A DNA stretch of 64,000 bases, taken from contig CM060173.1 in assembly GCA_030549775.1 (NCBI GenBank), positions 67,646,367 through 67,710,366 on the forward strand, read 5' to 3'. The notes under the pieces were generated by a model. The model saw nothing but the letters and a program-made list of their open reading frames with translations. It did not search any database and had not been told where the DNA came from. Of this stretch, positions 25,001 to 35,853 are shown one piece after another. The position numbers and the translations under genes were made by a program. The stretch comes from Tamarix chinensis. Lineage: Eukaryota > Streptophyta > Magnoliopsida > Caryophyllales > Tamaricaceae. The first letter of the stretch is position 1, and each line of letters starts with the position of its first letter.

Positions 25001-27251
25001 TATCAGATCATACCATCCCGATCACCACCCATCCAAGATGAGAACTGAATGAGTGGAGCATTGTAGGGAACGCGCTCACAAATCCCAATATTCTTCAATG
25101 CAGTGTCAACACGCCGCAGAAATTTTGGAACACCTTTCCAGATTGTCTCATGAAAGTAACTCATTCCAGCTCTCATCTCATCTTGTGGAGTTGGAGGAGT
25201 TCTCCGGATTTCATCGGTGCGAAATGCAGCTTGTATCTATCATGAAAGGGAGACATCCCACTATTAGAAAACATAAATAGTCACAGGGACTATAGTAGGA
25301 GATTAGATGAGCAGCAAAACCCCAGTTATCAATGTATTCCATACTTCTCTCTGCAAGGCCTCATCCAGTTCCTGCTTATCATCAGGAGTAATATCCTTGG
25401 CATACAACTGTGTCAAACAATTCCTTATCCTGGGATATTGGTAGAAAAAACGGGTGCTTTAGTATCATATGCAACGTATACCACCTCTATCTTTCGTGAG
25501 TGATGACACAACAGATATGAGGCAGAAATAGCTGAATTTGTGGCATGAAATCTTACTGATAACAGCAAATACCTTTAAAATGCATTAAGTAAACTTCCTC
25601 TTTTGTGTTTCCACATACTAGCATAGGATAGAGGAAAAGATAAGCAATATTGGATGATAAATCACCTTGCATGCTTTTGAAGCAAGGATCTCCGAATAGA
25701 TTGAGTAGGATGGGCAGTAAGAACCAAATCAACAGTCTGGTTTTTAAGAGCATCAAAAACCTCTTCAGGAGATTTCTTCAAGTCAAAGACAAGTCTCCTT
25801 ATGGTTTCTTCAATATCAGATTCAGTCGTTGCAGAACTCTCATCTTTGAAGTCTCCCTTCTTGATTTTCTTGATCCTTCTTCGATGAGCGATCTGAACTT
25901 CCTCGGCCAGATTGGCCAAATTAAGCATGTGAGTAAAAGACTTAGTGACAATAATAGAATCTCCAGGTCCCAAAGCCATGATCATGTTTCCGAGTTCCTC
26001 TAACTTCTGAGGGTCATGTGTTCTGTCATATTCAGCAGCATGCTCATACAAATCTTGAACCTAAGAAACCAATAGTAGTCGCCGTTATTTAGGGATTTAC
26101 GTTAGTAGGTTCAGATTAATTCTAAATTCTCGAATCTATCAATAACTATATTCCATCAAATTAACCCACGGGAAAGTTCATGACTGCTGCCATGCATCTC
26201 ATCCAATACAACTTCAAGATTAAAATAAATAATAAAGGTTTTAAAAAAACATGAGTGTTCGTTTATTTATTTACTTTTTTTGTGGAGTAAAATTCCATCA
26301 AAATGAGTGCCTTGGAAGACCATGGCCACTTTCTTCACAGCAGAATGCTAAGTAGTAGTAAGCAAAAGTTGCATAGGACGATCATGAAATATCATCAAAG
26401 AATCCTTAAGAGCCTATTTGAAATGAAATCCATTAGAAAATTGAAATTTATTTCTAAGTCATCATTTTGGAACTCAAGAGAAAAATAAAAAGGCACGAAA
26501 TACTTTTGTATGAGATTTCTAACTCCCAATTTTCTGGAGATAAAGTTATATTCTTATTTGCTCCAAACAATAGAATTATAAACAACGATAGAAATAGAAA
26601 TTAATCTCCATAATTTGTAGCCATTCCATGTAAGTGGTAAGTACTGTTACCCTATTTATCTTTAGTTCATTTCAGATACGAATTGCAAACATTTAAATAT
26701 TTCAACAACAATCATCTAATATCCCAAACTTTATCATCATACCATCAGATTATTTTACCAAATTAGGTTTCACGCGACTAATATATTGAACAAGCGAAGC
26801 CAAATTCTAAACCACTAGAATCATCATCATTTTTCACCAACTTTACCATCTTAATCTTATTCTACATATTGAACAATATGTTCCAAGTCACCCCCCCCCC
26901 AAAAAAACAGTTTATTTTAGTTAGATGATCTTCAACCAAGTAAGTACGAAATATAAAACAAAGCTCCAACGTCCCTTTTCCTATTGAATTCCAAATATAT
27001 CAAATTACTACCAGAGAGCAGCATAACGAAGCAATCAGAAATAAATCCACACAAAAACGGACAAAAAAATATATGTGACTCACAGTTTCCCTAATATCTT
27101 CGCCGTGCAAAAAGTGAAGGATATCAAGAAAACGATCCAACAAAAGAGCATCATATTCCACCAATTTATCATCTTCGGATACTTTCGCCGGTGCCAACAA
27201 CCTCAAATGCGCATCAATTGATGCCATCTTCTCCAATTTCGCCCCAGCCAT
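22050..27251 (-). CDS. PPC: Phosphoenolpyruvate carboxylase, plant-type (C3/housekeeping form)
   Basis: Catalyses PEP plus bicarbonate to oxaloacetate and phosphate in the cytosol, supplying C4 acids; works as a homotetramer. Ten exons join in frame: 27251-27084, 26060-25666, 25429-25345, 25236-25014, 24901-24798, 24688-24601, 24395-24241, 24101-23103, 22929-22543, 22346-22050. All introns are GT-AG; 2901 bp, 966 residues, the usual plant length. N-terminal phospho-site Ser11 in [11 protein letters not shown] (most plant PEPCs have SIDAQLR). Catalytic blocks: [13 protein letters not shown] with His173, [10 protein letters not shown] at 595-604, [14 protein letters not shown] at 633-646. C-terminus is QNTG. 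Ala775 in FAWTQ (C4 enzymes have Ser) and Arg885 in LKQRLRLR (C4 enzymes often Gly) indicate a malate-sensitive C3 type. His514 in TFHVIAEL is not the CAM-associated Asp. Intron 1 is longest (1023 bp). Intact and probably functional. Confidence 0.97.
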
Positions 27252-27699
27252 ATTCTATCTCACAACTCAACCCTTTGTGCTTGCCCCTCTCAGATAGGGT
27301 ACTGAAAGACGATCAACCGGTAATATTAGTTAAATGGACAAAATTTAGGAGTCTGCGAATTTAAGGATCAAAATCTCAGAGTCTATAAGTTTCTAACAAA
27401 AAGAGGACTCGAATGACCAGCAGAATCTCGTGAGGCAAAGATTAGAAAACTAAAAGAGCAGTGCCCACTGCCCAGTCTAGATGTCACGAAAAGGCACCGA
27501 TCGTGTCCCACTCTTATAAGAAGATAGCAACAGTGTTTTAGTCCCCCAGGGACCCCAAACGGCATATGCTATTTCTTTGTTAGAAGATCCTATTATTTCC
27601 TTAGAAAATAGATTTTATTTAACCAGAGAGTGAATCATGATTCATGACGTACGGGTGTACGTTGCCATTCATGCGGCTCTTGTTCGAAAATCTCATTGA
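27252..27699 (-). promoter_or_regulatory. PEPC 5' untranslated region and proximal promoter
   Basis: The start context on the minus strand is AGAATATGGCTGG. A pyrimidine-rich CGTCTTTCAG at about 27303-27312 could be the acceptor of a 5' UTR intron, which some plant genes have. CTTATAAGAG near 27516-27525 is a possible TATA element. Both are weak without transcript data. The plus-strand ORF-like shadows over the PEPC exons are not genes. Confidence 0.4.
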
Positions 27700-27707
27700 A
27701 GTACAAC

Positions 27708-28559
27708 AAGTGGCGGAGCTAGAGTGTCCTATATATAATGAGGATGATAATAAATTTTATTTTAATTATTATAATATTTAGTCTATATTTATCATATATT
27801 ACGGATTTTAAATAATTTTATTTATAGATTATATATTTTTATTTTTTATTTTACTTTAGTAATTTTTTTATATTAGATGATTAAAATGATACATTTTAAT
27901 ATTTATTTTTTTTAGTTGAACTGGAATAATAATAAAATATTTTTTTAATTTGTAAAGAATTTTCTGATAATTAAAAAAAAAAGAAATAACATTAAAATAT
28001 TAAAAAAATCCTCAAAATTATATTATAATTAATAATATTAAATCCTATGTTATTAAAATCCCATAAAAATATCATTCACTCTTCCATTTAATCTCACAAT
28101 TTTATAACTTATTTTTGATAAAATTATAAACAAAAAAGTTTAAGGTATGTATTCATAGACTAACCAAAGCTAAAGCAATTTATCAAATAATAAGAACTAA
28201 TAACATAAAATCTTTCAAATACTTAGATTTACCAATTAATATATATCATAATGATATGTTTAAGTATAATTTTACTAATAGATGCAATAATAATAAAATA
28301 ATAATAATAATAGAATATAAGAGACTCCAATTGGATGTGTGATATATTAATAATGAGTCAAAGATTTTAAAAAAAAAAAAGTGAAACATATAGCGGTTAG
28401 GCCTTTATCCTATGACCTCCTTGACCCCAAAGCTCCGGCCCATGGTGTCCTCCACTAAACCAAATAAAGCTTTGTGATATATTATATATGTAAATTATTA
28501 TTAACCCAAAATCTCATGGTATCCTAGGACACCATAAAATACCCCTAGCTCTGCCACTG
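27708..28559. mobile_element. Non-autonomous hAT (Tip100-like) element
   Basis: The ends are imperfect terminal inverted repeats: AAGTGGCGGAGCTAG on the left and, as reverse complement of the right end, CAGTGGCAGAGCTAG. They are flanked by a perfect 8-bp duplication AGTACAAC (27700-27707 and 28560-28567), as hAT transposition produces. The CAG-GGCGGAGC-type end is that of Tip100-like plant hAT elements. The 852-bp AT-rich interior has no transposase. It lies 457 bp upstream of the PEPC start codon. Confidence 0.9.
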
Positions 28560-28590
28560 AGTACAACATGTTTTCTTCGCTCCTTTTTTT

Positions 28591-28593
<3 letters not shown>

Positions 28594-28635
<42 letters not shown>
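28594..28635. repeat. (AT)n microsatellite
   Basis: About 21 uninterrupted AT units just outside the hAT element. A short GAT run follows at about 28698-28712. Confidence 0.95.
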
Positions 28636-28637
<2 letters not shown>

Positions 28638-28889
28638 AACCAAATTATATCCATAAAATTATAATAATAGTCGTAATAATATTCATAAAAAATATTAAAT
28701 ATGATGATGATGATGATAAAAGACAAAACTAGAAAATAAAAGCTATGGAGTCACAATAAATAACAAATATATATTAAAATATAAATTAACAATAAAAATT
28801 ATAATAATAAGTTTAATATCATCCATAATCATACATAAATATTTGTTTATAATTATGCTTATCAATGTTTCATATTTTGCTACAATTGT

Positions 28890-29900
28890 ATCATTAATAA
28901 TGATGTCTAATATATTTTTTTATATATATGGCATTAGATAATTTTGTATCTATTCATTACACATACAATTTCACAACATATTTTTGATAAAAAAAAAACT
29001 CATTGCTAAAAAGGCTTTGTCAACAATTATGGTAACTATTGACAGAATTAAATCTAATTTTATAAGCATATAAAACAAAGAACATATAATGTGATTCTTA
29101 ATTTCAACTAGTTTCCTTCAGAGATCACTAAGCCCTTTTAATTCCAAAAATCTATCATCAGATTGAACATCTAAAAAATAATTCTCAAGTTGATCGTCCA
29201 ATATCACAACATCAAATCAGATTAGTGATAAAAACGTTGTCAACCTAGTTAATGACTATTTGTCAAAAGCATAAAATAATTTCGACAAAATTAAGCATGC
29301 TACACAATACAATAATGTAGTATCTATCACATTAAAACAACATTTTTAGTGTAATGATGTATATTTGTAAGCAACGAAGCCCATCATTGGGACTTTTTTC
29401 ATTTAACATATCATTCATCCATATTTACTATAACAATATTCTCAGTGTGGCAAAAAAAAAAACTTAAACAATAAGATCTTCCAACCCTTCATCTCTCATG
29501 GTTTGGAGGTGTTGTTTTGCAAGTTAAACAAGTTTTATGGCATTTACTATGCCTTAATCACTCTTCTGCAATATTTGAGACAAATTATTTTTAATATCTA
29601 GAACCTTGTTCACCATATATCACATGAAAACACGCTCAAATAATAGTAATAGACTTTAAAGGCTTTAGCCTCACCTTTCTAACTATTTTTTTTTAATATT
29701 TTTTAATAGAAAATCAAATACATCAACTACTTAGGAAAATAATTTAATCAAACGCAAAAGAGACTTAAGATGCAACCCCTAACAAGTATCCCCAACCCTT
29801 GAAAAAGTTAAATCTTTATTCAATCCAAAACCAATTCTTATCTCACCTAGATCAAATGCATCTTCTAATTCCATAGTACATCTATCTTGAAGCATATATC
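28890..29900 (-). pseudogene. hAT transposase remnant (Tip100/DUF4371 type)
   Basis: Read on the minus strand from the high end: DLGEIRIGFGLNKDLTF and a degenerate GDTRWGSH box, then SLLRLIKLFS, VLDIKNNLSQILQKSD, AIKLV and LAKQHLQTMRDEGLEDLI. Next come CVACLILSKLFYAFDK, LENYFLDVQSDDRFLELKGL and the dimerisation region with IKNHIICSLFYMLIKL and TIIVDKAFLAM. This order matches plant hAT transposases of the zinc-finger MYM/DUF4371 group. Frameshifts and many stops make it dead. It lies just beyond the 27708-28559 element but outside its target duplication, so it is a separate insertion. Confidence 0.8.
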
Positions 29901-30759
29901 AACATTTATTAGAAGATATATGTAATACACAATACCTTTAAATTTTAATTTTATTAAGCTTAATTATTTAATTAGTATAATTTAATGTAAACATTTAATT
30001 ATTTAAATTTCAATTAGCTTTATAGATTTATCAACGATTTCGAATTCATATTTGAATTTAATTAATCGTTGTCGTTACGGATCATTCTAGATAAATTTAT
30101 TATATTCATATGATTTTAATTTTCGATTAAAAATATGTATTTCCATTCTTTCTCGTATTTTGATTTTTAATAATTTAGATTCGTTTTCGATTATAACTTT
30201 GTCGTATAATTACGACTTTGTTTTAGAATTATATTTCATTAATTAAATATAATATTTAAATTGCAAAATTTTTGTTTAAAATAGGAAAATTTATTTTAAT
30301 AATTTTATCAGTAAAAATATTTTCAACTTTAAATTTATTCATTTCCGAGGTTGTTAAGATATTCAGAAAGTTTTAAATTAAAAAGATTTTTAGAACTTAT
30401 TTATGGGTTTCTTTCTAAAATCAATTTTCTTTCATTTTATCATTTTTGGTTTGTGGAAGATCAATTTCGAAAATTATTTAGATTAGTCTTAGTTTATTAG
30501 AATTTGATTTTAAATATTTTCTTATATGCTTTTAAATAATTTTTTAGGTCTTATAATGTATTTTCATAAATAATATAGGTATTTGTGTTTGTGGGTAATT
30601 TCTTCCGAAAACCCTTTTGAAATTCTTTATATAGCTCTTATAGCAATTTTATACCTTCAAATCCTTACAAAATAATTTTTATTAAATAAATTTTAGATAA
30701 AATATTTTAATAATATTTTTAGATATTTAGTATTTCATTATATATTTGTATTAGTATAA
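29901..30759. other. AT-rich DNA, no gene
   Basis: Very AT-rich sequence with no ORF or terminal repeats I can support. It may hold the unidentified left edge of R1 copy B or of the hAT element. Confidence 0.5.
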
Positions 30760-31259
30760 ATAAATAAATAAATAACAACTTACCCAATCATAGAAATTAG
30801 AGTGCGAAATTAAAGAGGATAAATACTTAATACAAGGTAATAAATCAAAGAGGATAACTCCAATACAAAAGAAATAATAAAAGGAAATAGAATTACATAA
30901 AGACTGAAATACGGCCACAACACTCTTGAACTTGAGCCAAACATGCTCAACACACACCCCCGACTGATGTCTCGCCCACCTGCACAAATTAGAAGGGCAT
31001 ACTACTCGTGGGATTGAGCAACACCCATGAAAAGGGTGATCGGTACGCTACGTACTGAGTAAGGTAACCGAGCACTAAGGCCAACACATAAGCATATAAA
31101 TCATGAAGAAGAATAGAAGAACACAATCATAAATGCATATGATCAACCAAGTAAAAGTACAGAGGCCCATGAATAATCCAATTCAATTACTTAATTAATT
31201 TCTGATCAGGAGTCGATTCACACCATACTTTTATCAAATCCATGCGAATACGGAAGCCC

Positions 31260-31595
31260 CCACTATTATAGCCGGTGGATCGGAGGCACATAGGGTATCA
31301 TACCCTAACCACTATTATAGCCGGTGGATTGGAGACACATAGGACTACGCGTCCTAACCACTATTCCTAACCGGTGGATCGGTTGGCTCTAGCTTGCATG
31401 GTGTTCCACTGTAAGTAATTAGTATCTTTTAGGCATTTTAGCAAAACTCAGGTTTTTATTTGTTGAGCTCGGGAAACCCCACTATTATAACCGGTGGATC
31501 GGTTACATATAGGAAATCATGTCCTAACCACAATTATAACTGGTGGATCGGTCGCACATAGGGTGAAAACCCTAACCACTATTCTGAACCGGTGG
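31260..31595. repeat. Phased hairpin array of R1 copy B
   Basis: CCAC..GTGG units lie at 31260-31278, 31309-31327, 31358-31377, 31479-31497, 31528-31546 and 31576-31595, with 45-49 bp spacing inside each triplet. Intervening stems are AGGGTAT/ATACCCT (31292-31306), AGGAC/GTCCT (31341-31355), AGGA/TCCT (31511-31525) and AGGGT/ACCCT (31560-31573). The TAAGTAATTAGTA module lies between the triplets (about 31403-31421). Confidence 0.88.
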
Positions 31596-32441
31596 ATCGA
31601 TTGGTCCCGTCTCAACGATCTTCCTTTTTAGATAATTAATGTTTTAAGTATCTTATTCAGAAGCTTTCACCGTGGACATGCATGAATCATCACACATCAC
31701 AAATCATAAATTTCATAATCATAGTTACACTTTAATCACTAAAGACACATGACACACAAAAACCCTAATCAGCCGCAACAAACCCTAATTAATCACAACA
31801 AACCAGAGTTAACCACTCCAAACTCTATTTAACCATAACAACCATAATTAGCCACTCCATGCCTTGGTTAATCATAACAAACCACAATTATCCACTCCAA
31901 CCCTAGTTAATCACAATAATCCAGAGTTCATTACTCCAAACCCTAATTCAGTCTCTTCCGTACCCTCATAATGCTCCACATACTATTTTCCATCCAAAAT
32001 AGTTCAACACCCAAATAACACTTACATTACCTTCCTTACATCCTAAATTAACTTTCCACACGTAAATTTCATACCCATGCAGACATTAATCTCCCCATGC
32101 AAACCTTCGAACATTTTTCATGCAAACCCTAAAATTCCACATGAAACCCTAAATTCAACCATGCAAACCCTAATACCACCATACAACCATCAATGCCACC
32201 ATGTAAACCCTAATACCACCATACAACTATAAATACCGCCATACAAACCATGATTCCGTCATACAAAACCCTAAATTCAATCCACACAAAACCAAAGATT
32301 CACCCATACCAAATCTAAATTCAAACCATATAAAACCCAAAGATTTGTCCATACCAAACCCTAAATTCAATCCATACCAACCAAATATTCATCCTTACCA
32401 AACCCTAGATTCAAATCACATAAAACCGAAGATTCATCCTT

Positions 32442-32885
32442 ACCTTACCATTGATTAGATTCTCTCATTCATAACCACAAATTAGATTTTCCCATATAAG
32501 ACCATAAGTTAGATTCTCCCACATAAAATCATAAATTAGAATCTCCCAAGTGAAACCATAAATTGGATTCCCCCAAACAAATCATAAATTAGATTCTCCC
32601 AATCAAATCATAAATTAAATTCTCCCAAATAACATCATAAATTAAATTCTCCCAAACAAACCATAAATTAGATTTTCCCATATAACATCATAAATTAGAT
32701 TCTCCCAATTAACATCATAAATTAGATTCTCCCAAACACACCATAAATTTGATTCTCCCATATAACATCATAAATTAGATTCTCCTAAATAAAAACATAT
32801 ATTATATTCTCCGCATAAAACCATAAATTATGTTCTTCCACATAAAACCATACATTAGATTATTCCTTATAAAACCATAAAATTA
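32442..32885. repeat. 27-bp tandem minisatellite (CATAAATTAGATTCTCCCA)
   Basis: About 16 units of roughly 27 bp contain CATAAATTAGATTCTCCCA, diverging towards the right. The inverted copy at about 53780-54040 has a shorter, more degenerate array. R1 copy A lacks it. Confidence 0.85.
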
Positions 32886-33414
32886 GGTCAACTCACTTCC
32901 CTTAGTCAACTTCTTTCCCCATCCTCCTTTTTCATCCTTTCTTCCACACAAACCACATCGACATCCTCTCATGCATGTCTTACAGGGTCACAACACATAT
33001 CGTCACATACACATAGTACACATGCCATACAAAAACATACTTCAACTCCATGTCATACCACATACAAAATAATTAATAATCATAAACATAGAATACATAG
33101 CATATGAAGCACATAATGCATATAAGCACACAATGGCCTTAGTAACACCCTTACCCAAAACGACACCGGTCTTGGAGTACGCTCCTATTCCACTTGAGGG
33201 GTTTGAATGGGTTCACCTTTTATATAAAATTATACTAGAATTAGGCTCCCTTATAAAATTTTATTATTCTCTAACTTATTCTAAGATTTAGTTTTTAATT
33301 AAAATAATATTACACAATAATTAACTATACAAAATATTACTTAAGAATACAAATAAATTACTATTTCCATTCGAAAAGGGGTGGTGATATAAGGGTTTCT
33401 ACCCTTCACCCAAA

Positions 33415-33416
<2 letters not shown>

Positions 33417-33472
<56 letters not shown>
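33417..33472. repeat. (AAT)n microsatellite
   Basis: About 18 consecutive AAT units, at the same place as the microsatellites of the other two R1 copies. Confidence 0.95.
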
Positions 33473-33474
<2 letters not shown>

Positions 33475-34355
33475 GTAAAATATTATTAATAATACTCTTA
33501 TTAGTAGAATATTAATATTAATAATAATATAAATCTTAAAATTAAAATTGGCTTTCGCAACTACCCCATTTAATACTAATAGTATTAAAAATGGTAATAA
33601 TAGTAGTAATAATATATATATACTTATAATATAAAAGGAAATAGTGCTAATAATGATAATATATTAGTAATAATGTTAAAAATGCTAATAATAATAATAA
33701 CAAAAGGCAAAGTTGTGAGGCTTAATTAAAATTTTAGGTTTCTACCCCTCCTGAAATAATTACAATATTAAATAATTAATTACACTAATAATATTATTAT
33801 TAATTATGTTATTAATAATAATAGTAGACATGTAATAATTCTATTAAATAACTAAAATTCGAGAATAATAGTTTTTCTAACTCAAGAATACTCCCAAACC
33901 TTGAGTTGGTGGGGATGGGTGGCACCGGCGGTGGTTCCCGTAGGTGGCCGGAAAAGTGATATAAGAGGGGTGAAAATGAAGAAAAAGAGGGAAGGGGAAA
34001 GGAGAAAAATAAAATAAGCTTATGGTTTGGTGGAGGAGACTTAGCAGGAGATATTGGGTGGTTTATAGGGTGGCATAAGTGGCGTATGTGGCGGCGGATG
34101 GTGGTTTAAGGATTCGGGGTGAAAATTCTGGCGAGATGAGCAACAAACTTTGCACGGTTATAGAGGCCCGTGCAAGAAGAATCGAAGGTTAAAAATGATT
34201 TAGTTAATTAGATGGCATTGCAGGGAATATTTTGAGGTGTAGAGGAGGCGTCGAGGTTGGATAACGGTGGAGAAAAGCGTGTCTGAAGTCGCGGTGGCGG
34301 GCGGTTCTCACTTAGGGTTTCGAGAAAGAAGAAGCTTCAAAAACGTCGACAACTA

Positions 34356-34367
34356 GGCTATTTATAG
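34356..34367 (-). promoter_or_regulatory. Putative LTR TATA box (R1 copy B)
   Basis: The minus strand reads CTATAAATAGCC and is followed downstream by a CGAAACCCTAA-like stretch also present in copy A. Confidence 0.55.
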
Positions 34368-35120
34368 AGTTTAGATGGGTTATTAGGGTTTTGGAGGTTG
34401 GCAGGATGGTGTTGGATTGTAACACCCCCAAATTTCACTCCGGAAAAAATTTTTTTTGAAAGATTAAAGCGGAAGCTAGGAGCAAATTTGGGAAATGTTA
34501 CCGCCACATCTAACACAAGATAAATGTCAACCATCTATCTCATGTTAGATGCAAGGCTAAAACCTGTCAAACAATTAAATCTGAATTTCAAATCCCATCA
34601 AACAATTAAATCCGAATAGTAAACACTTATCAGAATACGAGAAATTTAAAGTCAATTACAAACCCTTAGAAATCTGAGAACAATACTTGCAACTTCCAAC
34701 GGTGAATACAATTAAACAAAATAAATCCCGAAGGATAAATATCCGGATTGCCTACTCACTCGCGTCAGACCTTCCACCCCCAAACAGTATCTGATCTTAA
34801 ACCTGCACAAGAGGGCTGCTCCCCACCATCGGTGGATCATCACAAGACCCATTCAACCAAGGTAGTATCAGTACGGGTCCAATACTGAGTAAGTTCCACT
34901 ACCCTATTTTATGAGAGAGACATAACTATACATCAAGTGCGTATTAAATCATGATACAAAACGTTGACACATTATTACGCATACTCAGACCCACATCACA
35001 AGTCCTACCATACCCATATAGTAACATATGAAACATGTGTAACATCGTATTGAAACATATAAGGGTGTTATGACCAAAATGTAAGTAACTCATTATGCAC
35101 ATAAGCAGCATGATACCAAA

Positions 35121-35413
35121 TGTAATACCCCAAATTGAGCAGAGTGCTATAAGGATTGATATGGCTACTTATATCAACATGGTATACCATCCTTTTGGTG
35201 ATTCCGTCCTAAGAACTCCACAGTTAAGCGTGCTGGCCGTGGAGCAATTTTAGGATGGGTGACCTTCTGGGAAGTTCTAAAAATTTTTCGGAAAGTGCGT
35301 GAGTGAGGACAAAGCGCACTGAAAGGACTCGTGTTGATCTGTGAGGCCAGCCGATCAATCCGAAAGCACTTCAAGGCAACCCCCGCGTGGTCGTGTCGAC
35401 TCGGGGTGTTACA
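35121..35413 (+). repeat. Cassandra 5' LTR
   Basis: Starts TGTAATACCCC, ends GGGGTGTTACA; 293 bp. Confidence 0.95.
35181..35277 (+). promoter_or_regulatory. 5S rRNA-like segment with pol III promoter boxes (5' LTR)
   Basis: AAGAACTCCACAGTTAAGCG matches the plant 5S rRNA stretch AGAACTCCGCAGTTAAGCG. The box A-like AGTTAAGCGTGCT is at 35222-35234 and the box C-like AGGATGGGTGACC..CTGGGAAGT at 35252-35275. The first third of 5S is poorly kept. A run of T (AATTTTTCGG) near 35282 could act as a pol III terminator. It is not a functional 5S gene. Confidence 0.9.
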
Positions 35414-35415
35414 AA

Positions 35416-35427
35416 TGGTATCAGAGC
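35416..35427 (+). promoter_or_regulatory. Cassandra primer binding site
   Basis: TGGTATCAGAGC, complementary to the 3' end of initiator-Met tRNA, lies two bases after the 5' LTR. Confidence 0.9.
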
Positions 35428-35560
35428 GAAACCGCGACCGTGAGCTGGACTTGGATGAGCCAGTCAGCCACCTAGCGGGACGATTCTTGGGATGAATTGT
35501 GTTGAGACAGTCATTGGTTGAGGCGCAACGAGGACGTTGCGTTCTTTGAGTGAGGGTGAA

Positions 35561-35853
35561 TGTAATACCCCAAATTGAGCAGAGTGCTATAAGGATTGAT
35601 ATGGCTACTTATATCAACATGGTATACCATCCTTTTGGTGATTCCGTCCTAAGAACTCCACAGTTAAGCGTGCTGGCCGTGGAGCAATTTTAGGATGGGT
35701 GACCTTCTGGGAAGTTCTAAAAATTTTTCGGAAAGTGCGTGAGTGAGGACAAAGCGCACTGAAAGGACTCGTGTTGATCTGTGAGGCCAGCCGATCAATC
35801 CGAAAGCACTTCAAGGCAACCCCCGCGTGGTCGTGTCGACTCGGGGTGTTACA
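35561..35853 (+). repeat. Cassandra 3' LTR
   Basis: 293 bp, identical by eye to the 5' LTR. It carries the second 5S-like segment at 35621-35717. Confidence 0.95.

Larger units (their letters stand above)
34418..35853. mobile_element. Chimeric insertion: R1-like LTR end joined to Cassandra
   Basis: A 1436-bp unit starting TGTAACACCCCC and ending GGGGTGTTACA is flanked by the perfect pentamer TGGAT on both sides (34413-34417; 35854-35858). Removing it restores the R1 reading seen in the 51107-55745 copy. The left 703 bp (34418-35120) are the terminal part of an R1-type LTR, including the GATTGCCTACTCACTC and CCACCATCGGTGGATCATCAC blocks. The right 733 bp are a complete Cassandra TRIM. The two parts are unrelated in sequence but share the end motif. 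Confidence 0.8.
35121..35853 (+). mobile_element. Cassandra TRIM retrotransposon with 5S rRNA-like LTRs
   Basis: LTRs of 293 bp (35121-35413 and 35561-35853) look identical and flank 147 bp of internal DNA with no ORF. A PBS TGGATATC-like match to initiator tRNA follows the 5' LTR (TGGTATCAGAGC) and a purine-rich GTGAGGGTGAA precedes the 3' LTR. The LTR holds a 5S rRNA-derived segment. This is the Cassandra plan known from vascular plants, which depends on proteins from other elements. Identical LTRs indicate recent insertion. It lacks its own target duplication (CCAAA against TGGAT). The minus-strand 66-codon ORFs in the LTRs are not genes. Confidence 0.93.

Noticed and set aside
32442..32885. 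CRISPR-like array (regular repeats of about 27 bp)
   Set aside because: Units are directly adjacent without unique spacers and the genome is a plant; a minisatellite.
35181..35277. A functional 5S rRNA gene
   Set aside because: Only the central and 3' parts resemble 5S, with deletions and changes; the setting is a Cassandra LTR, repeated 440 bp later.
35174..35814. Two identical 66-codon minus-strand ORFs
   Set aside because: They fall in the two Cassandra LTRs opposite the 5S-like segment; a shadow of repeat identity.
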